From: Georgenia faecalis
GTDB lineage: Bacteria > Actinomycetota > Actinomycetes > Actinomycetales > Actinomycetaceae
Assembly (NCBI RefSeq): GCF_003710105.1
Contig: NZ_CP033325.1
Coordinates: 2,480,001-2,544,000, forward strand
Direction: 5' to 3'
DNA: 64,000 nt
Positions 24,850 to 32,842 of the stretch are shown here, in pieces; the stretch's first letter is position 1; each line of letters begins with the position of its first letter. The notes beneath the pieces were generated by a model. The model was not told the DNA's origin. It searched no databases and worked only from the letters and a program-made list of their open reading frames with translations. The translations under genes were made by a program, and so were the position numbers.

Positions 24850-27800
24850 GTGCGTCATCACCCCCTGGCTGGCCGGCTCCTGGGAGCCATCGCCGCCCTC
24901 GCACTCCTTGGTCCGAGCGCCGCCGTCCTGGCGCCGGCGACCGCTGCGGAGCAGCCCCGTGACGTCGCCCTGGAGGGCACGGCCGTGGCGTCCTCGCAGC
25001 ACCCGGACGCCCGGTTCGTCCCCGCCCACGCCAACGACGACAACCCTCGGACGCGCTGGGGCTCCGACTACCCCCACGGGGCCGAGGAGCCGGTGCCCCC
25101 GAGCGATCACGACCCGTCGAACGACTGGATCCAGATCGAGCTGGCGGAGCCGAGCCCGGTCCACAAGGTGGCCTTCAACTGGGAGGCCGCACGCCCGTCG
25201 GCGTTCACCATCCAGGTCTCGGACGACGGCGCCGAGTGGACGACGGTGCGCACGGTGACCAACCCGGCGGTGGGTCGGACGGAGTACGTCCTCGACATCA
25301 CGGACCCGGTCACCCACGTCCGGATGCAGGGCGCGGCCACCGCCACGCAGTACGGCTACTCGCTGTGGTCGTTCGAGGTCTGGGACGTGCCGGAGCCGCT
25401 GCCGGACCCGGCGGACTGGGAGTACGGCACGGACGTCGCCCGCCAGGGCGAGGCCACCGCATCCTCGGTCTACACCGGGCAGCCCACCGGGTTCTCACGC
25501 GCGTGGGCCACGAAGGCCGGCGGCCCCCACCTCGCCATCGACGGCGATCTCGCCACGCGCTGGGGCACGGACTACGCGCGGAACAACCCCGAGGAGCCAC
25601 CTGCCAGCGATCACGATCCCAGCAACGACTGGTTCCAGGTGGAGCTGGCCGAGCCCTCCCCGGTGTGGAGCGTCGTCACCGACTGGGAGGACGCCCGCCC
25701 GGCGCTGTTCGAGATCCAGACGTCGACGGACGGCACGACGTGGCGAACGGTCCGGGTCGTGAACACGCCGGCCACCGATCGCACCGAGTACGTCCTCGGC
25801 CTGGAGGAGCCGGTCTCCTTCGTGCGGATGCAGGGGCGCGTGCCGGCCACCCAGTACGGGTACTCGCTCTTCGGTTTCGAGGTGTGGTCGGGGCCGCAGG
25901 CCCCGGCGGCGCCGGGTGGGGAGGTCCTGCCGGCGCCGGTGTCCCAGACCGACGGCGCGGGTGAGGCGTTCGTGCTGGGCGAGGACGCCCGGATCGTCGC
26001 CCCGGAGGGGGCGCGGGCCGAGGCGGAGCTGCTGGCCGGCGACCTCCGTCCGGCGACCGGGTTCGACCTGCCGGTGGTCACCGGTACCCCCGAGGCGGGG
26101 GACATCGCCCTGGTCCTGGGGGCCGAGGAGGCCCCCGAGGGCCCGGACCTGGCCACCACCGAGGGGTACACCCTCGAGGTCGCCGAGCAGGGCGTGCGGA
26201 TCGGTGCGGGCACCACGCACGGGCTGTTCAACGGCACCCAGACGCTCCTCCAGCTGCTCCCGGCGGAGATCACCGGGGACGTGGTCCGGCCCGGGCCGTG
26301 GCAGGTGGAGGCGACCGAGATCGTCGACTACCCCCGCTTCGCCCACCGCGGCGTCATGCTCGACCCGGCCCGTAACTTCATCGAGCTGGACGGCGTGCTG
26401 GACATCATCGACGCGATGGCGACGATGAAGGGCAGCCGGCTGCACATGCACCTGTCCGACGACCAGGGCTGGCGCATCGAGATCGAGTCCTGGCCACGCC
26501 TCGCGGAGGTCGGAGGAGCGCGGTCGATGCCTGGCGGGAGGAGCGGTTTCTACACGCAGGAGCAGTTTTCCGAGATCGTCGCCTACGCCGACGCCCGCCA
26601 CATCGAGGTGATCCCGGAGATCGACGTCCCCGGCCACTCCGGCGCCGCGATCGCGGCCTACCCGGAGCTCGCGTGCGGCTCGTGGAACACCCTGTGTACG
26701 ACCTCGTCCGCCGTCGCCGACTTTCTCGACGATGTCATCGGGGAGATCGCCCCGCTGGTGAACTCCGACCTGTTCCACATCGGTGGGGACGAGTCCATCT
26801 CGGGCCAGCCCTACATCGACTTCATCAGGCTGGCCGAGGGCATCGTCATGGACCACGACCTGCGCATGGTCGGCTGGACCCCCATCCCCATGGCCGGGCT
26901 CGACGAGTCGACGGTCCACCAGTACTGGCGTGACCAGAGCTACGAGGGCGACCCGGAGTGGTTCGCGCAGGGCAACGACGTCATCCTCTCGCCCACCTCC
27001 AAGGCGTATCTGGACTACCCGTACCCGCGTCACAACTCTCTGACGACGCACGACTGGGACCCCTCCCACGTGGTGGATGACTACCGCGGCATCACGCTCC
27101 AGGAGATGGGCCTTCGGGACGAGGACATCATCGGTATCGAGGGCCCGGCCTGGGGGGAGAACAACAGCGGCGGCGCGGTGGACGTGGAGCACAAGGTGTT
27201 CCCGCGCCTGGCCTCCCTGCTCGACCTGGCCTGGTCCCCGCAGGAGCTGACCGCCGACTCGCGGTCCTTCCTCGAGCGCCTGGCTGTCCAGGGCCCGCGC
27301 TGGCAGTTCGCCGGCACGAACTTCTGGCCCGACCCCAACGTGGCGTGGGAGACCACCGCCGCCGGGACGATCCACGAGATCGACGAGGACGACACCAGCG
27401 TGGAGGGCACCGTCGCGACCGTCGCCTCACCGACCCTGCGGGTGGAGGACCTCACCGCGAGCATCGCCTGGGGTGACGGCACCACCACCGCCGGGGTGCT
27501 CACCGGCACCAACGCTGCCGGGAAGGTGGGCAACTCCCTGTTCCAGGTCAGCGGCGAGCACACCTACGCCGAGGCCGTCGACCACACCGGCACGGTGACC
27601 ATCACCGGACCCGGCGGGCAGACCTGGACCGCCCCGTTCCTCGTCGAGGCCCCCGAGGTCGACCCGACGGACCCGCCGACCGACCCGACGGACCCGCCCA
27701 CGGACCCGACGGACCCGCCCACGGACCCGACGGACCCGCCGACCGACCCGACGGACCCGCCCACGGACCCGACGGACCCGCCCACGGACCCGACGGACCC

Positions 27801-28143
27801 GCCCACGGACCCGACGGACCCGCCGACCGACCCGACGGACCCGCCGACCGACCCGACGGACCCGCCCACGGACCCGACGGACCCGCCCACGACGGACGAG
27901 CCGACCGACCCGCCCACCACCGGCGAGCCGACCGACCCGCCCACCACCCCGGGCGGCGGCGCCGGCGACACCACGCCCCCCGCGGGCGACGACGGCCGCA
28001 CGCCCCCCGGCGGCCGACCCGGCGCCGGTGACGACCTCCCGCGCACCGGCGCACCGCTCGGCTGGGCAGCCGGGTTTGCCCTCCTGCTCGCCGTCGGCGG
28101 CCTTGCCCTCGCCGGGAGCCGCCGCCGCGCCGCGCTGCGGTAG
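24850..28143 (+). CDS. Cell-wall-anchored GH20 beta-N-acetylhexosaminidase (copy 2)
   Basis: A 1,097-residue secreted enzyme. Order: signal peptide (1-33); two F5/8 type C / CBM32-like domains (about 36-180 and 190-350) that are clearly duplicates (both carry SDHDPSNDW and QYGYSL); GH20b domain (about 360-490); GH20 barrel from about 500 (RGVMLDPARNF) with the catalytic pair D647-E648 in HIGGDES; a C-terminal beta domain; eleven DPTDPPT repeats as a wall-spanning stalk; then LPRTG, a hydrophobic helix and Arg residues for sortase. The GTG start follows GAAGGTGAG. It shares function with copy 1 but has a different stalk, lectin number and promoter. Confidence 0.95.
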   Translation: MRHHPLAGRLLGAIAALALLGPSAAVLAPATAAEQPRDVALEGTAVASSQHPDARFVPAHANDDNPRTRWGSDYPHGAEEPVPPSDHDPSNDWIQIELAEPSPVHKVAFNWEAARPSAFTIQVSDDGAEWTTVRTVTNPAVGRTEYVLDITDPVTHVRMQGAATATQYGYSLWSFEVWDVPEPLPDPADWEYGTDVARQGEATASSVYTGQPTGFSRAWATKAGGPHLAIDGDLATRWGTDYARNNPEEPPASDHDPSNDWFQVELAEPSPVWSVVTDWEDARPALFEIQTSTDGTTWRTVRVVNTPATDRTEYVLGLEEPVSFVRMQGRVPATQYGYSLFGFEVWSGPQAPAAPGGEVLPAPVSQTDGAGEAFVLGEDARIVAPEGARAEAELLAGDLRPATGFDLPVVTGTPEAGDIALVLGAEEAPEGPDLATTEGYTLEVAEQGVRIGAGTTHGLFNGTQTLLQLLPAEITGDVVRPGPWQVEATEIVDYPRFAHRGVMLDPARNFIELDGVLDIIDAMATMKGSRLHMHLSDDQGWRIEIESWPRLAEVGGARSMPGGRSGFYTQEQFSEIVAYADARHIEVIPEIDVPGHSGAAIAAYPELACGSWNTLCTTSSAVADFLDDVIGEIAPLVNSDLFHIGGDESISGQPYIDFIRLAEGIVMDHDLRMVGWTPIPMAGLDESTVHQYWRDQSYEGDPEWFAQGNDVILSPTSKAYLDYPYPRHNSLTTHDWDPSHVVDDYRGITLQEMGLRDEDIIGIEGPAWGENNSGGAVDVEHKVFPRLASLLDLAWSPQELTADSRSFLERLAVQGPRWQFAGTNFWPDPNVAWETTAAGTIHEIDEDDTSVEGTVATVASPTLRVEDLTASIAWGDGTTTAGVLTGTNAAGKVGNSLFQVSGEHTYAEAVDHTGTVTITGPGGQTWTAPFLVEAPEVDPTDPPTDPTDPPTDPTDPPTDPTDPPTDPTDPPTDPTDPPTDPTDPPTDPTDPPTDPTDPPTDPTDPPTDPTDPPTTDEPTDPPTTGEPTDPPTTPGGGAGDTTPPAGDDGRTPPGGRPGAGDDLPRTGAPLGWAAGFALLLAVGGLALAGSRRRAALR
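27661..27891 (+). repeat. Eleven 21-bp units encoding DPTDPPT
   Basis: Exact 21-bp periodicity, 231 bp in all. Units differ only as two synonymous-looking variants at the fifth to seventh codons (ccgacc or cccacg). Inside the second GH20 gene. Confidence 0.97.
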
Positions 28144-28155
28144 GCACGCACGAAC

Positions 28156-28193
28156 GACCGAGGCCGGTCCCCGCGTGGGGACCGGCCTCGGTC
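28156..28193 (+). terminator. Terminator after the second GH20 gene
   Basis: Perfect 17-bp stem (28156-28172 with 28177-28193), 4-nt loop. Confidence 0.9.
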
Positions 28194-28229
28194 ACGTAGG
28201 TCGCCGTCCTCGTCGATCGCGGACAGGCC

Positions 28230-28264
28230 GTCCGGCTCCTCCCGTGATCGTGCAGGAGCCGGAC
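28230..28264. repeat. 11-bp inverted repeat with GTGATCGTGC in the loop
   Basis: Arms 28230-28240 and 28254-28264 are exact complements around a 13-nt loop that contains GTGATCGTGC, the start of the dispersed motif. The interval 28194-28392 has no gene. Confidence 0.65.
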
Positions 28265-28316
28265 CGGACGGCGTCGGCGGGGGCGGGCAGCGGGAGCGGC
28301 GGCGACGGCGGCAGCA

Positions 28317-28347
<31 letters not shown>

Positions 28348-28392
28348 ATCGACCGTCCCGCACCCTGGTCATCCGGCGGCGCGCGCGGGACC

Positions 28393-29229
28393 ATGGCAGA
28401 CGTGTCCGGACTGGCACACGTGCCTGCTGCGCCGCTGCGGCCCCTCGTCGCGCACGCGTACGGCTACCGGGCCGGCCCGATGCCGACGGGAGTGCACCGT
28501 GGCCTGCCCTCCGGGTCCCTCACACTCGTCGTCGAGCTCGCCCGACCGATGCACGTCACGGGGCTCGCTTCGGACGTCACCGCCCACGCCGTCGTCGGCG
28601 GGCTGCACGTGGCGCCGGCGTTCATCGACGCCACCGGTGAGCAGGAGGGCGTGCAGTACGCGCTGACGCCGCCCGCGGCTCACGCCCTGCTGGGCGTACC
28701 GGCCGTGGAGCTGAGCGGGCTCACTGTCGACCTCGCGGACATCATCGGACCGGCCGCCGACGTGCTCGTCGAACGCCTGGCTGCGGCTGCGACGTGGTCG
28801 GAGCGGTTCGCCGCCCTTGACGCAGCCCTGCTCCATCGCCTGGGGGACTCCCTCCCCCGCGTCCCGCCCGAGGTCGCCGAGGCGTGGCGGGTGCTCTTCG
28901 CCACGGGCGGCATGGTGGCGGTGCCCGACGTCGCCCGGCACGTCGGCTGGGGACGCCGGCACCTGACCGAGCGGTTCCGCCAGTCCACCGGGCTCACCCC
29001 GAAGCAGGCCGGCCGGGTGGCCCGGTTCCAGGCGGCCCGTTCGCTCCTCCTGTTGCCCGCTCGGCCGGCGCTCGCCGAGGTCGCGGTGCGCTGCGGGTAC
29101 GCCGACCAGGCGCACCTGGCCCGCGAGTGGCGGGCGATGGCAGGCTGCAGCGTGACGACGTGGGTGCGCGAGGAGCTCCCATTCGTCCAAGACGCCGGTG
29201 CCCCGGGCGGACGAGACTCGGCGCCATGA
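28393..29229 (+). CDS. AraC-family transcriptional regulator
   Basis: A 278-residue regulator. The C-terminal about 100 residues hold the double helix-turn-helix: VPDVARHVGWGRRHLTERFRQ for the first and LAEVAVRCGYADQAHLAREW for the second, followed by the usual tail. The N-terminal half lacks a recognisable cupin and resembles the DUF6597-like N-domain of actinobacterial AraC proteins with GYRAGPMPTGVHRGLPSG. Its stop overlaps the ATG of the VOC gene (ATGA), so it probably senses and controls a function tied to that protein. Upstream lie a hairpin and a CGG run. Confidence 0.9.
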   Translation: MADVSGLAHVPAAPLRPLVAHAYGYRAGPMPTGVHRGLPSGSLTLVVELARPMHVTGLASDVTAHAVVGGLHVAPAFIDATGEQEGVQYALTPPAAHALLGVPAVELSGLTVDLADIIGPAADVLVERLAAAATWSERFAALDAALLHRLGDSLPRVPPEVAEAWRVLFATGGMVAVPDVARHVGWGRRHLTERFRQSTGLTPKQAGRVARFQAARSLLLLPARPALAEVAVRCGYADQAHLAREWRAMAGCSVTTWVREELPFVQDAGAPGGRDSAP

Positions 29230-29663
29230 GCCATCCCACCGCACACACCGCCACCACCACCACGTTCACCGACCCGCCCGCGCCGAGCGTCTGGCCGAGC
29301 ATCGGGTTCACCGACGTCGACGCCGGCGTCCGGTTCCTCGACGCGCTGGGGTTCGTCGTCACCGTCCTGTACCGCTCCGAGGACGGCGTCGTCGAGCACG
29401 CCGAGGCCCGATGGCCCGACGGCGGCGGGGTCATGTTCGGCACCCGCGACAAGCCGGGCGCGTGGGGTGCGCTCGGACCCCAGGGCGCCTACGTCGTCGC
29501 CGCGGAGCCCGCGACCGTCGACGGCGCCTGGGGCCGGGTACGTGATCTCCCCGGCGTCGAGGTGACCGAGCCGCCTCACGACACGGAGTACGGCTCCCAC
29601 CAGTTCGCCGTCCGGGACGCCGACGGGAACCTCTGGAGCATCGGCACCTACCGAGGGCAGTGA
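29226..29663 (+). CDS. VOC-family protein (glyoxalase-like)
   Basis: A 145-residue vicinal-oxygen-chelate protein: VWPSIGFTDVDAGVRFLDAL at the start of the fold, VEHAEARWPDGGGVMFGTR in the middle, and FAVRDADGNLWSIGTY at the end, which is the common C-terminal signature. It may be a dioxygenase-like or binding protein; the ligand is unknown. It is translationally coupled to the AraC regulator, an arrangement common in actinobacteria, and ends 5 bp before the convergent thioesterase gene. Confidence 0.87.
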   Translation: MSHPTAHTATTTTFTDPPAPSVWPSIGFTDVDAGVRFLDALGFVVTVLYRSEDGVVEHAEARWPDGGGVMFGTRDKPGAWGALGPQGAYVVAAEPATVDGAWGRVRDLPGVEVTEPPHDTEYGSHQFAVRDADGNLWSIGTYRGQ

Positions 29664-29668
29664 CCCGC

Positions 29669-30238
29669 TCAGCGGCTGAGGTTGCGCCGGAAGGCGACCG
29701 GCTCCTCCACCAGCGACTGCCAGGCGGCCCGCTCCGCGTCGGTGATCCGACGCGGCCGACCCGTGGCGGGGTCGACGAGCACCAGAGTGGTCATCGCGCG
29801 GGCGGCGACGCCGTCGGGACCTGGCACCTCGTAGCAGACGTCGATGCTCGCCCCGCCCATGCGCGCCAGCCACATCTGCACCGCGAGGGGCTCGAGCGTG
29901 TACGGCAAGGGGCTGAGGTACTCCACCTCCTGGTGCGCGATGAAGGTCGCGGTGCTCGCGCCCGGCCCGGCGTCGAGGATCTTGCCGCCCCCGCCGTTGC
30001 GGCCCGCGTTGCCGCCGTCGCCGGTGCCGCCGGCACCGTGAGTGCCGGCACCGTCATCCGCCGCGCCGTCGTCGCCCACGCCGTCGCGCTGACCGCCGTC
30101 GGCCGCCTCCCCCGGGGAGGCCCAGAACGCGGCGATCCGGGCCTCCTCGAGGAGGGTGAGCATGGCGGCGTTGTTGACGTGGCCGTACCCGTCGATGTCG
30201 CTCCAGCGCAGGCGCACCGGGATGGTGAGGCGGGCCAT
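29669..30238 (-). CDS. Hot-dog acyl-CoA thioesterase (4-hydroxybenzoyl-CoA type) with low-complexity insert
   Basis: A 189-residue thioesterase. RWSDIDGYGHVNNAAML carries the catalytic aspartate typical of the 4HBT family. About residues 44-86 form an insertion of almost only Gly, Asp, Ala and Asn, at a position where relatives have a short loop; the hot-dog fold resumes at STATFIAHQEVEYLSPL. The family usually has 130-150 residues, so the insert explains the extra length. It is the homologue of Rv2475c by context: 6 bp downstream of ettA on the same strand. It should hydrolyse small or aromatic acyl-CoAs. Confidence 0.88.
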   Translation of the reverse strand: MARLTIPVRLRWSDIDGYGHVNNAAMLTLLEEARIAAFWASPGEAADGGQRDGVGDDGAADDGAGTHGAGGTGDGGNAGRNGGGGKILDAGPGASTATFIAHQEVEYLSPLPYTLEPLAVQMWLARMGGASIDVCYEVPGPDGVAARAMTTLVLVDPATGRPRRITDAERAAWQSLVEEPVAFRRNLSR

Positions 30239-30244
30239 GCCCCG

Positions 30245-31927
30245 TCAGTCCCGCTTGAGCTTGCGGTAGGTGACGCGGTGCGGGCGTGCGGCGTCGGCGC
30301 CCAGGCGCTCGACCTTGTTCGCCTCGTAAGAGGCGAAGTTGCCCTCGAACCAGTACCAGGACGACGGGTTCTCCTCGGTGCCCTCCCACGCGAGGATGTG
30401 CGTCGCCACACGGTCGAGGAACCACCGGTCGTGGGAGACGACGACGGCGCAGCCGGGGAACTCGAGAAGCGCGTTCTCCAGCGACCCGAGGGTCTCCACG
30501 TCGAGGTCGTTGGTGGGCTCGTCGAGGAGCAGGAGGTTGCCGCCCTGCTTGAGGGTGAGCGCGAGGTTGAGGCGGTTGCGCTCGCCACCGGAGAGCACGC
30601 CCGCCGGCTTCTGCTGGTCCGGGCCCTTGAAGCCGAACGCCGCGACGTACGCGCGCGAGGGCATCTCGACGTTGCCGACCTGGATGAAGTCGAGGCCGTC
30701 CGAGACGACCTCCCACAACGTCTTCTTGGGGTCGATGCCGCCGCGGGACTGGTCGACGTAGGAGATCTTCACGGTCTCGCCGACCGTGAGCTCGCCGCCG
30801 TCGAGAGGCTCGAGCCCGACGATGGTCTTGAACAGGGTCGTCTTGCCGACGCCGTTGGGGCCGATGACGCCGACGATGCCGTTGCGCGGCATCGTGAAGG
30901 ACAGGCCGTCGATGAGCAGCCGGTCGTCGAAGCCCTTCTGGAGGTTCTTCGCGTCGATGACGACCGAGCCCAGGCGCGGGCCCGGCGGGATCTGGATCTC
31001 CTCGAAGTCGAGCTTGCGCGTGCGGTCCGCCTCCGCGGCCATCTCCTCGTAGCGCTGGAGACGCGCCTTGGACTTGGCCTGCCGTCCCTTGGCGCTGGAG
31101 CGCACCCAGTCGAGCTCGTCCTTGAGGCGCTTGGCCAGCTTGGCGTCCTTCTTGCCCTGGATCGCCATGCGGGCCTGCTTCTTCTCCAGGTAGGTGGAGT
31201 AGTTGCCCTCGTAGGGGTACAGACGGCCGCGGTCGACCTCGGCGATCCACTCGGCGACGTGGTCGAGGAAGTACCGGTCGTGCGTGACGGCGATGACGGC
31301 GCCGGGGTACTTGGCCAGATGCTGCTCGAGCCAGAGCACGCTCTCGGCGTCGAGGTGGTTGGTCGGCTCGTCGAGGAGGAGCAGGTCCGGCGCCTCGAGC
31401 AGGAGCTTGCACAGGGCGACGCGGCGGCGCTCACCACCGGAGAGCACGGACACGTCGGCGTCCGGCGGCGGGCAGCGGAGCGCGTCCATCGCCTGCTCGA
31501 GCTGGGCGTCGAGGTCCCACGCGTTCGCGGCGTCGATGTCCGTCTGCAGGGTGCCCATCTCGGCCATGAGGGCGTCGAAGTCGGCGTCCGGGTCGGCCAT
31601 GAGCTCGCCGATCTCGTTGAACCGGTCGAGCTTGGCCTTGATCTCGGCGACGCCCTCCTGGACGTTGCCGAGGACGGTCTTCTCCTCGTTGAGCGGCGGC
31701 TCCTGGAGCAGGATCCCGACGCTGTAGCCGGGAGAGAGCCGCGTCTCACCATTGGAGGCCGTGTCCAGCCCGGCCATGATCTTGAGGATCGTCGACTTAC
31801 CGGCACCGTTGGGGCCGACCATGCCGATCTTCGCCCCGGGCAGGAACGCCATGGTGACGTCGTCGAGGATGACCTTGTCTCCGTGCGCCTTGCGCGCCTT
31901 GACCATCGAGTAGATGTACTCGGCCAC
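30245..31927 (-). CDS. ettA: Energy-dependent translational throttle protein (ABC-F)
   Basis: A 560-residue ABC-F ATPase with two nucleotide-binding domains and no membrane part. Walker A motifs are GPNGAGKST (38-46) and GPNGVGKTT; both LSGGE signatures (LSGGERRRV, LSGGERNRL) and both LLLLDEPTN boxes are intact. The linker between them (about 245-320) is the basic P-site tRNA-interaction motif region. EttA binds the ribosomal E site and gates entry into elongation by ATP/ADP ratio. The GTG start at 31927 with GGAGAG upstream gives the conserved EYIYSMVKARK N-terminus. Confidence 0.97.
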   Translation of the reverse strand: MAEYIYSMVKARKAHGDKVILDDVTMAFLPGAKIGMVGPNGAGKSTILKIMAGLDTASNGETRLSPGYSVGILLQEPPLNEEKTVLGNVQEGVAEIKAKLDRFNEIGELMADPDADFDALMAEMGTLQTDIDAANAWDLDAQLEQAMDALRCPPPDADVSVLSGGERRRVALCKLLLEAPDLLLLDEPTNHLDAESVLWLEQHLAKYPGAVIAVTHDRYFLDHVAEWIAEVDRGRLYPYEGNYSTYLEKKQARMAIQGKKDAKLAKRLKDELDWVRSSAKGRQAKSKARLQRYEEMAAEADRTRKLDFEEIQIPPGPRLGSVVIDAKNLQKGFDDRLLIDGLSFTMPRNGIVGVIGPNGVGKTTLFKTIVGLEPLDGGELTVGETVKISYVDQSRGGIDPKKTLWEVVSDGLDFIQVGNVEMPSRAYVAAFGFKGPDQQKPAGVLSGGERNRLNLALTLKQGGNLLLLDEPTNDLDVETLGSLENALLEFPGCAVVVSHDRWFLDRVATHILAWEGTEENPSSWYWFEGNFASYEANKVERLGADAARPHRVTYRKLKRD

Positions 31928-32028
31928 AGCTCTCCATGTGCATCGAGGGGGTGGGCGGCCAGGAGGTGCCCGGCCGTTCAACCTCCCAGCGTAGGTCACC
32001 CCGCGGGCGGCCGTCGTCGACGGCGCGT

Positions 32029-32601
32029 TCACGACCCGCCGACCTCCGCGAGGACCTCCTCGGCCGGGTCGTCCGGCTGCGGCTCGAACGCGCCGTCGGC
32101 CGGGTCGTCGGGGAGCCCGGACGCGCCGGGGGCGGCCGCGTCCTCGCCCGCGGTGCCGGGCAGGTCCCACGGCGTCGGCGCGAGCTGGGCCGCGTCGGTC
32201 GTGCGGGGCGCCGGCGGCTCCCCGCCGATCCGGGCCCCGCGGACCACCCGGGTGAACGAGGCGGTCCCGGTGTTGAGCTCGACCCCGACGGAGTCGGCGG
32301 TGATCGTCGGCGAGCTGCGGTCCTGCCCGTCGTCGGTGGTCCAGGTCTCCACGGTGAGCGTGCCCCGCACGATGACCGGCGTCCCCTTGTCGAGGGACCG
32401 GCTCACGTTGTCGGCGAAGTCGTTCCAGACCTTGACCGTGTACCAGTCCGTCGAACCGTCCCGCCATCCCTCCGTGGCGTCGCGCACGCGCGGCGTCGTC
32501 CCCAGGCGGAACCGCGCGAGCCGGTTCCCACGGGGGGTGACGAACACGAGGGGCGGGCCCCCGACGAACCCGCGGACGGTCACCTGCGTCTCGTTCGGCA
32601 T
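32029..32601 (-). CDS. Single-stranded-DNA-binding protein paralogue
   Basis: A 190-residue OB-fold protein (about 1-115: VTVRGFVGGPPLVFVTPRG, DWYTVKVWNDFADNVSRSL, KGTPVIVRGTLTVETW) followed by a disordered acidic Pro/Asp-rich tail. The tail lacks the DDDIPF tip that canonical SSB uses for partner binding, so this is an auxiliary SSB like Rv2478c rather than the replicative one. The start at 32601 follows AAGGAG. It is upstream of ettA on the same strand, 101 bp apart. Confidence 0.88.
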   Translation of the reverse strand: MPNETQVTVRGFVGGPPLVFVTPRGNRLARFRLGTTPRVRDATEGWRDGSTDWYTVKVWNDFADNVSRSLDKGTPVIVRGTLTVETWTTDDGQDRSSPTITADSVGVELNTGTASFTRVVRGARIGGEPPAPRTTDAAQLAPTPWDLPGTAGEDAAAPGASGLPDDPADGAFEPQPDDPAEEVLAEVGGS

Positions 32602-32842
32602 CGCGTACTCCTTCGCTCCGGGCCGGCCCGGTGCCGGCCTCGGAGCACACGCTGCCGCCCCGTCCCGACGCCGTGCAGCGCCCCGCGCGCACTCTGTGGA
32701 CGCCCCGGCGCCGCGCGCCCCTGTGCAGGAGACGTCGAGCCGCTCAGCGCGGCGGCGACCGCGCCGGCACACGCGCAGGCGGCCGCGTCGACGGGCAGAG
32801 CCCCGCCGTGCGGCGACCAGCCGGCCGCGACCAGCCGTGCGG

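Noticed and set aside
27661-27891. CRISPR-like array
   Set aside because: The 21-bp units are contiguous, in frame and code for DPTDPPT; there are no spacers.
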